Shown: piece after piece, positions 45,301-57,300 of the stretch
How positions within the stretch are numbered: position 1 is the first letter of the stretch
Layout: every line of letters starts with the position of its first letter
NCBI GenBank assembly: GCA_037976565.1
Contig: CP137683.1
Span: 10,130,927 to 10,194,926, forward strand
From: Mesocentrotus franciscanus
Lineage: Eukaryota > Echinodermata > Echinoidea > Camarodonta > Strongylocentrotidae
DNA length: 64,000 nt
Direction of reading: 5' to 3'
The notes under the pieces: generated by a model
The model's input: only the letters and a program-made list of their open reading frames with translations
Told to the model about the DNA's origin: nothing
The model's database searches: none
Position numbers and translations under genes: made by a program

Positions 45301-48300
45301 CAACTTTATCTTTAACTTTATTTCCCTTATTATTTTTGATGTAGGTTTAACTTTATTCTAATCTCATGTATTTACCAGGAAACCTCTGATCCAGCCACGG
45401 GTGAGGATGTCGAAGAAGGGAGCGAGGAGGAGAAGAAGGAGAAACCTTTGGCCCACCTTGGAGAGACGGTCTCACGCCTGTTTGAGGCCAAGGTGGACAA
45501 TGCCAACGTGTGTAAGGTGTGCAGCAAGGAGACAGTCCGGGAGGCATCCACCATGGTCGTCACACTTGCCTACCCAGAAGCCATTGCGGCAGGTAAAGAT
45601 GATGGAGTGTGTTATGAATATGCATATCAACCATGTTTGAATATTCATGTATTTGATTTCATGATGCAGTTGTTTTTGTCTGTGTGGTTCAGCAAGGAAA
45701 CGGTAGGAGAGGCGTCGACTATGGGTATCACCCTCATGACCCAGAGGCCCCTGCAGCAGTTAAGATGATGGATGACTTGATTGTTGTAACATGAATTGTG
45801 TGGTTTTATAGGTCTTGACATTGACAGAGATCTGAGGGCACTTACTCTTAAATTCAGAGTAATCCTAAGTTTTAAGCAATAATTCTTTATAAGAGTACTT
45901 CATAAAACCTTGAAGCAGGTAATCATGATGCAATGTGTTATGAATATTCAAACCTACTGTCTTTGAATGATCATATTGTCTGTTTGGAGCCAGAAGGGCC
46001 TTAACTCATATACTTTAACACAGATTTGAATAATGCCCTTCTGGCTCTGAACAGACGGTATTTTTATGCCTCTGCTACAAAGTAGTCGGAGGCATTATGT
46101 TTTCTGGTTGTCCCTCCGTCCGTACGTCCCGTTCTCGTGATCGCGTTATCTCAAGAACTGATGGATGGATTACCGCCAAACTTTGGTCATGTATGTATCT
46201 TACAGAGCTAATGAGCCGATTAGATTTTGGGGTCATGAGGTCAAAGGTCAAAGTTCACAGGGCTCATTATGTATGCAAAAATAGCTCGTGATCGCGTTAT
46301 CTCAAGAACCGATCGATGGATTACCGCCAAACTTATGTCATGTATGTATCTTGCAAAGCCAATGAACTGATTAGATTTTGGGGTCACGAGGTCAAAGGTC
46401 AAAGGTCACAGGGATCATTATGTATGCAAAAACAACTTGTGATCACACTATCATTAGAACCGGTGGACGGATTACCACCAAACTCTAGACATGTATGTAT
46501 CTTGCAGAGCAAATGAACTGATTAGATTTTAGGGTCATGAGGTCAAAGGTCAAAAGTCATGGGGCTCATTGTGTATGCATATAAATAGCTTGTGAACGCA
46601 TTATAGTTAGAACCGACAGATGGATTACTATCAATCTTAAGACAGACATATCTTGCAGAGCTATGTATATGAAAAATAGCTTGTAATCACGATATTCTGA
46701 GAACCCGTTAATGGATTACTATCAAACTTGAATATTAAAAATTGCTTCCGTTTTGGTTTGTAAAATGCTCTATGGCGGAGGCATCATTATCGACTGCGCG
46801 CAGTCGAAGTTCCATCTAGTCGAAATTGCTTCTGTTTTGGTTTGTTAAATTGTCGAACATCCATCTAGTTTCTTTTTTTGTTGTTGTACTCTCCTCGGGA
46901 ACTTTACCATCAAGGTCACCTTGACCCCATAGATATCAACTTGCATCTTTCAAGGCTGTGCATATTTGTATTAGTTCTTTTTCATGATTTTGATATAACT
47001 TACCATCTTCAGTATTGTATTTGTGTTAATTATGTTCTGTATTTGTTGTATGTGTGTCAGGATGGGTCCTCCTCTAATCTCAAGCCACTTGCTTTTTGGA
47101 ATCTTAGATTTCCCACCCTTCTTGATCACCATCGTCATCATCATTTACTAAAGTCCGCATTTTAACTCTTACAAGCGGTCTCTGACTTTCACGCCATGAT
47201 GATACTCTCTCCTCTGCTTCTTCATGTCTTGAGCATCCTTTTCATTTAGACCAACCTTACTGCTTTTATTCTTCATCATATGTTTCCATGAAATATTTGG
47301 TCTTCCTTTCCCTCTTATGCCATCCTCCCATTCTCTTTTCACAGGTTCCTCTTTTTCTCTTCTCAACACATGACCCATCCTTCTCAATCCACTTCTCTTA
47401 ACCACTTCATGCACAGTTTCATCCAGACCCAACCTTGCAATGTTGCCCCTTGTGTTCTTTCTATCTTTTGTATCATGGCTCTTTCTGTTCTCCTAAAGAC
47501 AACTTCTTCTATTGTCTTCACATTCCAGGTTTCTGAACCATATACCATTGCTGTTATTATTCTCACTGTAAACATTTTACCAGCTAGGATCGAGGCCAGC
47601 TCAGTAAACTTCATCCACCCTAATCTGCATTTTCTTGCCACTGAAGTCTCACATCTACCACCACTGTTGATTGTATCCCCATGATATGATATATATATTT
47701 ACTTGTGTCTTTTTCTGAAATAACTATTGAACTGATATAATCCATATTACAATGCATATTGAAGTGGATTATTCACACTGCCGCATCTTTGCGTGTTTTC
47801 TCATGTTTCAGCTGCTCAAGGCAAGGAGGTGAAACAACAGAGCTTTGTTGAAGTGCTCCAGGGCAGTATGAACATAGAGCAGTCCACACAGGCCTGGTGT
47901 GACGACTGCCAACGATATCAGCCATCTGTAAGTAGTCACAAAGACAAACCAAAATACTTCATGTATATATATGAAGACATAAAAACTATTTGTCAGAATT
48001 GCGAGGTAGGCGTGAACCACTATACTATGTCTCCTCCACATAATACTGATTATTGTGCACACATTTTAACCTTCAGTTTCATGTAAATCCCTATTTGTGG
48101 TTTCTTACTGTCAGAAATGTGGACAAGAAAATGTGGACTTGTAGTAGTTTTAGTATAAAATAACAATGGGAGTCCTGCCTGAATTCCATTTGCAGCAGGC
48201 TTGTTTATGATTTGAAGCAGATTCGACTTGGATCCTGACTAGAAGGCTTAAATGCACTCAAATTCTGGGGGGTGTTTCACAAAGACTAAGATCGACTTTA

Positions 48301-51300
48301 AGTTGGACATACATGTAACTATGGCAGGCCGTTCATGCCACTGTTTGCTCTCACCATTTACTGGCATTGGTCTCTCAAGGGACGTACAAATCGTGGTCAC
48401 AAATCTACAGAATTCACCTTTTTTGATAGTTCATTATTGAAGGAAAAAATATTATATAAAGATCATAATTTAGAGACCAATGGTGAGAGCAACCAGTGGC
48501 ATGAATGGCCTGCCATAGTTAAGTCCAACTTAAAGTCGATCTTAGTCTTTGTGAAACACCCCCTGGATGTTAGTATTCTTATCAGTATTTAGAACCTAAA
48601 TCAGGAAGATGATGTTTGTTTAGATTTCCATCTCTAGTATAATTGCCATTTCTTTGAAAATCAGAGAGCAGGAAGATCGTATAGTGCATGTTGGGCTTTA
48701 ATGACCCGAGTTGTTTCTTTTTTTCTTTCCACCAGATGCAAGTCCGTAGCTACAAGAGACTGCCAGATGTCATCACAATCAACTGTAATTTAGAAACACA
48801 GTCGGATGAGAACTTCTGGAGAAAGCAAGAGCAGGTGAATGAAGAATACATAAATTATGTCTTTAACTGAAAGCAGTATCCGTTTTGCCTCCTCAAATCG
48901 GCACAAATTATTCTTATCAAATCTGTGAACTAGAAACACAGTCGGATGAGAACTTCTGGAGGAGAAAAGAGCAGGTAAATGAAGAATATATAAATTACAT
49001 CTTTAACCCAAAGCAGTATCTGTTCTTCCTCCTCAAATTGGCACCACTTATTCTTTTGCAACTGTAATCTAGATATGATGTCAGATAAAAAATTCTAGAG
49101 GAGAAAAAAACAGGTGTATTAGAAGAAAATATAAATCACCGTGTATGTCTTCAACATAAAGCAGTATCGGTTTTGCCTCCTCAAATTGGCACCAATTATT
49201 CTCCTGAACTGTAATTTTGAAATGCAGCCAGATGTTTTGTGAAGTTTTAGAAAAGACAAGAACAAGTGAATGAAGAATAGATAAATCATGTCTTTAGCCC
49301 ATAGTAGTTCAGAATTTTCTAAAGATGCAAAGGAATCAGTATTGCCTCCTCAAAATGGCAACGATGATACATATAAAAACAATACCTATAAAAACACCTA
49401 TAAAAAAACAATTGGATGAATACTTCTGGAGGAGGCATGAACAGGTGAAAACAAAAAAGGAATATATAAATTGCAAAAGTACTAAACTGAATTTAAAGTT
49501 TAAACAGCCTAACTAAAATGGAGAAAAACAAAAATGATGTTGAAAAATAAAACCTATTTTGTGTGGACATTTTGTTTTTCAATGTGGTATACCCCTTTGT
49601 GTGAATGTGGCGTAACACATGACTACGATAAATGTTGCACTACTGTCCCTTTTTCACAGTTGGCGGGAGTGAATTACGACCAACAGAAAGAATCGGCGCA
49701 GAGTCAAGTCAAGGCGTGTCGCTACGCATTAAACTGTACAAGGGCTGATTGTCGCTTCAGGCATGACCCACCAAGTACAGAGTGAGTGTGCATCAAATCA
49801 AGTTCTTCATTCATATGCATGTACTGTATAATTATGATTTGCCGAGTTGATGGTCTGGTGGATACGTCACCAGACTGTGGATCACATGGTTTGCAGTTCG
49901 AGTCCTGCCTCGGCACTAATGTCCTTTGGCAAGACATAAATCTACATTTGCCACACTCCACCCAGGGGAGTGTTTCACAAAGACTAAGATCGACTTTAAG
50001 TTGGACTTAACTATGGCGGGCCGTTCATGCCACTGTTTTCTCTCACCATTTAGTGGCATTGGTCTCTGAAGGGACGTACAAATCATGGTCACAAATCTAC
50101 AGAATTAACATTTTTTGATAGTTCATTATTGAAAAAAAAAATATATCTAAAGATCATAATGGTGAGAGAAAACAGTGGCATGAACGGCCTGCCATACTTA
50201 AGTCCAACTTAAAGTCAGTCTTTGTGAAACACCCCCCTGGTGAGGTAAATGGGTACCTGGCAGGAATCAATTCCTAGAAATGCTTGAGCGCCAAAATGGT
50301 AGCCATGCTAAGCTGGGTTATAATTGTGGAGCCCCAAGAGTGTCAAAATCTGACAGACATGAGCTCTATTTAAGACTCCACTATTATTATACAGGGTCTC
50401 CCCAAAGAAAGAAGAAAGAATACGGACTAGCAAACTTCCAATAATACAGGGAAATTTCACCAGTACCAGCAGATGGGGAATCTGTTTTGTTTTTAAAAAT
50501 TCATTTAATAATTTTGTTATTAAGTATTTGGCGTCACCTGTGCCTGGGAGGCGAACAGTGAAATGAATCACTTTAACTCTACGGTCTGTCCTCACAGTAT
50601 TTCAGGCTTCTGCATGTTTCAGCCACGTAAATGTATCCGTTTGTTGTGTAAGGGCCTGTCGATTTTTCCCCTATCGTTCGACAGTTATATCTCTGTAACT
50701 TTAACAGTGCTTCTTTGTGCTAGAATGGAATGTACCGGTAGTTCTTATTTCAAAATCAAATAAAGATCAAATTATCATTTTTGTTACCACGGTATGTATT
50801 TGTAATGCAGGCCAGAGGTTGAGATGAAATCTTGGCTACCTCTTTACATCAAGGTCAGAGTCTCACAAGATCGGAAGGTTGACATCCACGAACTCAAACA
50901 AGAGGTTAGTTTAACTATCATTTTTATCAAGAGCTGCAGAATGCCCCTCCACACAAGTAATCCTAACCCTAAACCCAACCCCGACTCTCATCTTAATCAT
51001 GTTGAGTGCTTTAAAGCCTGTCTGCACTAGTTTGGTCAGAAGGGATTAGACCTCCCAGCATGATCAATGACAGGTGGTTATCTCATCAACTCAGCTCTCA
51101 ATTAACATACGGAAAAGAGGATCATGGGGTACCAACGGGCACCCCTTAGGCATTGTTTTCTTTATAGAGGGAGCAAGTAGCTACAAGTAGTGCAGTGGGG
51201 CTTTAATGCTCGACTGTGTTTTTTGTTATGCATATGAAAGCTCATAATTCTGAGAGATGCATGTGTTCATTTTTCTTTTCTTTATCTTTCTTTCTTTATT

Positions 51301-54300
51301 CAGTAATCCACACAAATACAAGCACTGTATTTTAATGGAATTATCAATTTCCTTTAAAATTTGACTTAATTCATGAAAATATTATGCTTATATATCTTGT
51401 ATCCTAAAATGCGTTTATTACTTATCGACATTTAATATCGTATAATCACAAATAATTTTCATTTTTTATGTGATATTGAATTTGAATTTGAAAATACTGT
51501 CCTCTGTTTCTTTGAGTGAACTTCCTCAGACAAAAATGCCCTTGAAAGCACTATGATTTAGAGACAAACTTGTGTTATATTTGAACAGTCAACTCTCACA
51601 AGTTAGACTGCTTGTATTTGATTTTCCTATTCTTCTTGTTTCTGCTGAGATCATTCTCAAAACAAAAATTTGTCCCAAGAATTTTGTCATTTTTTTCCTA
51701 CATGGAAACAGGGTTAATTTGATTATGAATCAATTTTGATATCTCCTACTTGTTTCTGCTTAGTTTAGTCTCAAAATGAAAATTTCTCAAAGAATTTTTA
51801 AAAATTTCTTTTCAAACATGGAAACAGGGTTGATAAATTTATCAATCACTTTTCCTCTTCTTCTTGTTTCTGCCAAGATCAGTACCGGTATTACAAATAG
51901 ATTTACCAAAGAGTTGTTTGGATTTGTTTTCGTCCAACAGGGAGATAGGGTTGATGATATTGATGCTGAAGGCTACGTCACCTACTACCTCCACGCCAGC
52001 GTAGGTCATGTTCGTGACCCCAGGTCAGGGGGCAACCTGGTAGCTCACGTCAACGTTGGCAAGACCTACCACAAAAGGAAAGAGGTGTGATGAAGTTCAT
52101 AGTTCATCTTATGTATTTTAGTCTGTAAGGCATGTCTCGAAACTAACAGGCGCCTGGGACACTTGGGTGTCCAAAATCTTACTCCGAACCCCCCGAATTT
52201 CATATTTTTCATGTAGGGTATACATACATGTACTGACTCTAAATAGATCAGTCTGGACCCTCTTCCAAAAATGTTAATGCGGAGCGCTGTGTAAGGCATA
52301 TAGAAATACAACTTTATGATGATGATGATGATGAGGATGATATTGATGATGGTGATGATGGTATTGATGATGGTATTGATGATGATAATGATGAGGATGA
52401 TGGTGGTGATGATATTGATGATAATGGTATTGATGATGATGATGATGATGAAAATGATGATGATGATGATGATGATGATGGTATTTATGATGATGATAAT
52501 GATGATGAGGATGATATTGATGATGATGAGGACAATGAGGGTGATGGTGATGGTGATGATGATGATAAGTATATGGTGTGATCATGGTATGATACTGATA
52601 ATTGCACTGATAGCCAGTGAACAATATCTAGAACCCATGACTATATGTCTTTGATACATGTATGTTTTTGTCCTTCTTTCCAGGGTGTAACCCATATGCA
52701 GTGGTACATCTTCAATGATTTCTCCATCCAACCTATTGATAGGTTTGATGCTACTCAATTCAATCTGGATTGGAAAGTCCCTTGTGTTCTTTACTACATG
52801 AGGAATGATGCTACAAACCATTATGACATCACAAGTAAGATATCCCTCTCAATCCATTTGAAGTCATAAACTTACAAAAAAGAAAATTCATAACTTTCTT
52901 ATTTTTTGTCGGATTTCATTCAAACTTTCACAAGTCTACTTCTCTGATTTTCCTGTTTTCCTCTAGAGTAGTTTGAAATCAAGGTTGGATTTCCCTTTAA
53001 ACATATATACAATGTATGTAATTTTTTGTAGTAATAATATAATAATATTCCGCTTTTATATAGCGCTTAATACATCAATGATGTGCCTAAGCGCTTTACA
53101 GATATATTATACCCCGGTCATCGGATTTAGCCTTACCCGCACACAATGTATGCACATTCTCCACTCCCTGGGGAGCATTCCCGCCAGGCGCCATTTTACA
53201 AGCGCACACTTTCACAAACCACATTAACTTTCGCATCCTACCAGGTACCCATTTAACACCTGGGTGGAGAATGGCAAATGTAGATTAACATCTTGCCAAA
53301 GGACATTAGTGCCGCGGAGGGACTCAAACCTCGTACCTTGTGATCTGTAGTCGGGTGACTTATCCACTAGACCACAACACCTCTACTGTAAACTCTGTCA
53401 AACTTAAATCACATACATGTATACTTTCCTATCCCTTCCAGTAAACAACCCCATTGTATCAAGCTGTCTTCAGCCCAGTGGTATCTCCAAAGCATCGGGG
53501 TTCAAGCCTCACATGACCTTCACACCCCTAGGGCAAGAGGAGACCATCGGGGAAGGGTTCCTGGTTGGCCTGGATGCTGAGTTTGTATCCCTCAATCAGG
53601 TAAAGAGACTGTACTCAATTTATGGTGACTGTGCTGTTTTATATCTTTATATGTGATAAAGTTCAAAGTTCATCTTATGTATTTTAATCAATATAACTCT
53701 AATAAGATGTATATAGACATAATTTGATGATAATAATGAGGAGAATAACAACAATAGTGGTGGTGATAATGATGATGATGATCACCATAATGCAGATAGT
53801 TATGATAGTATACTCTTCATTCTTCCCCATCACTTCTTATCTCTTTATTGTTTTACATCTCATAAACAACTAATCATTTCCATTGCAGTTTTTAATGATA
53901 ATGGTAATAATGTGTCTTACCAAAGGACTTTAGTTCATCCCCTTAAATAAAGAATCTTATGTTGCACCACCAGGAAGAGGCTGAGATTAGGAGCGATGGA
54001 ACACGATCTACGATCAAGCCTAGTCAGATGGCCGTGGCTAGGATTACTTGCGTGAGAGGGCAAGGTGATCTAGAGGGGGAGCCCTTTATCGATGACTATA
54101 TCTCCACACAGGAACAGGTGAGGGATACGGAGCAATAAAGCTATCATAATGCCTTGCCCATATGCCGTGGTAATGTGCTTCACATTTCTATATCTTATAT
54201 AATACACCCAAAATGAGTACACGAGTATGCCTTTGGTGTGCATAGGAATTTTTTCTTGCCCCATTGACATTTGCAATTCTTTTACACGTAAAATCGCCCG

Positions 54301-57300
54301 TAGTGATTTACCACATCATATTTGAACGAGTCTTGAAAAATGCGAAGTCATGGTCTTAGGTCCACATATTGATTTAAATTTGAGACAGTTGTATCTAACT
54401 TTAGGTATCATTTGAGTGAGATGAAAGAGTCTTTCCTACATGTGAATTTTGTCCAACAGCATATCCTCTGGATGAGTGGTACTGTTGGCTTCTCTATTGT
54501 ATATAAATTGGTTTTTTTAATGATCCTAGAATTTTGATCCTCCGTAAGGGAAAAAATCAAAAGATTTTTGTTTCCATTAGTATGGCTGGGAACCCTTTTC
54601 TGATGGGCTAAATTAAAAAGTGTAACAAATGACTTTTAATATTCAAATTACTTGTTCACAAGTGGTGGACTATTTGACACTGTTCTCTGGGAGTTTTTTT
54701 GTCTCGCCTGCGTAGCAAAAAGCGAGACATAGGCGCCGCTTTTCCGGTGGCGGCGGCGGCGTCAACATCAAAAACTTAACCAAGGTTAAGTTTTTGAATT
54801 TTAATATAATTTTGAAAGTATAAGTTCTTATTCAATGAAACTTGGACTAAAGGGTTATCAAGTATCCCCAATCATGTGAGGAGAATTTCAGGTCACAAAG
54901 TCAAGGTCAAAGGTCATTTAAGGTCAACAAACTTAGACCATGTTGTGGCATCATCATCAAAAACTTAACCTGAGGTTAAGTTTTGAATTTTTATATAATT
55001 TTGAAGGTATAAGTTATTATTCAATGAAACTTAGACTAAAGGCATATCAAGTATCCCCAATCATGTGAGTTGAATTTCAGGTCACTAAGTCAAGGTCAAA
55101 GGTCATTTCCGGTCATCAAACTTAGAATATGTTGTGGCATCACGTTAAGATCTTGAATTTTTATCTGATTTTGAAAGTATACATTCCTATTCCATGAAAC
55201 TTGAACATAAGGGTTATCAAGTATCACCAATCATATGATTAGTCTTTTAGGTGACAAAGTCAAGGTCAAATGTCATTTCAGGTCTGCATATTCTTAGTCA
55301 ATATTCACTTCAAATGCACTTCAAAATGCTGATTAGATTCAGAGGATTTCATTTTGGGGGGCCTGCTAATGGGCAAACCTGCCTATCAATAATGTCCCTA
55401 CCTCAATTTTTCATCATATCGAATTGCGTAATGCAGGCGAGATAGCCTTTCACTTCATTTCACTTGTTTACGAATGAGGAGGTTGGTGGTCCATAAATCT
55501 TTAAACTAAATATACCTTCTTAAACCCGGACTAAATTTAGTCTGCTTTGATAAACATGAGCCACTGACTTAACCCAAAATGACTGTATTACTTGTAAATA
55601 GGTGGTGGACTATCTGACGCGGTTCTCAGGTATCAAGCCCGGTGATCTAGACGCCACAATATCCTCCAAACACCTCACCACCCTGAAGGCAACGTACCTC
55701 AAGCTTCGCTACCTCTTGGACATGGGAGCCATCTTTGTCGGTCACGGATTGCGCAAAGATTTCAGGGTCATCAACCTTTTGGTGAGTTTTGAGTAGTTGC
55801 AGACATTGTTTAAATATTATTCAGTTGCACAGCGCCCTCTTCAAGTTCATTTTATGTTCTGTCTAGGTTGTGTACATGTGTTTGTTCTCTTTTAGTTGGA
55901 GATATATATGTAAATAATGCGACATTTTTCCTTTCGTTTTTCTCTTATACTTACAATTTTGTATTTGTTGTATCTTGCTATTCTGTGCTATTTATTTTAT
56001 GTAAAGTCGCATGGATGGGGAAAGAAGGCCTATGGTTTACAGTTATTGAGTTAATCTTTTTTTTCTTTTCCTGTGACTCATTTCAAACTTTACTGTTATT
56101 TTGTAGTCAATGTTTCTTGATTTTGTCTTTGCTGAATAAAAAAATTAAAGAATAATATTTTACTCAAGGCATCTTATGTGTGTCTTCAGACTTTGTATGT
56201 GATATTAGCCTCACTGAATAAATTCATGTTGCAAGAACTATGGATACTTCACTTGATTGTGATTTCTCCATTGAACTTATCTTGAATCATGCAGCTTTTA
56301 AATGTGACTTCTTTTTGTAAATTATACCATACTCTTTGCGGGAAATTTAGCATACCAATGTGCAAAGGGTTTGACTCTCCTACAAATGGGCCTCCAATGC
56401 ATGTTTTGATTGAGGAATGCAGGGTTTTCCCTGAACTGAAGCTGACATTGGGAGCAGAGTTTAGGGGTTCGCTTATATGTAATTCGGGTGCATTTTTATT
56501 TTTTATTTATTTATTTATTCATATTATTATTTTTTTTTTTCTCCGGGGTCTCCTCTGTGTGGGACTTGAGTCATTATCAGAGTTGACAATCCAATTGCAC
56601 CAAAATGCTTCCATTAGGAGTAGTGTTCCCTTCAGATATACCTAATATAAAAATTCATTGCTATGCGTAGACAGAAATTTAAAAAATCTGGTTGTTCCCC
56701 TTAATCCAACTACCGGTAGTGCTTTTCATGATCCCGCCACTATTGTTCATATGTATTTGTATGATTTGTAAATTGTATTCAAAGTGGAAATAAGTTGAAT
56801 TGAATTATCTTATATTACAAATGGAGCGACATGAAGAAATTTTCAAAATGTTTCAATGACATACTATTATTGTATTGTTTCTTGTAGGTGGACCATCGCC
56901 AGGTCGTGGATACAGCAGCGCTGTACAATCTACCCAAGCAGAGAATCGTCTCTCTCAAATTCCTTGCGTGGTATTTCCTAGGTGAGTTTATACCATCATC
57001 ATCCTCTCGAAGGCCTCGTTCACATAAGATGCAAAACTGCAATGTTTTTTTAATTTTAAGATGATGTAAAGTGCAATTCGCATCACGTTTCTGTATCATA
57101 TAACACAGAATTATTTAAGTGAATACGCCTAGGACCATAGTCATGTGCAGTTGCTATTCATTTACATGTAAAACACAAACACCAAAAGCGATAGTTTGCG
57201 GTGATTTAGCATGTCAAATCTGAACAAGCCTTAACAAGGTTAAAGAGAAAGGTTGGGATCTGATAAAGCTGGAGATTAATTTGTGAGCTTTCTGATTCTT

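Noticed and set aside
52274..52624. His-rich and Met/Asp-rich frames
   Set aside because: Translations of a (GAT)n microsatellite inside a PAN2 intron.
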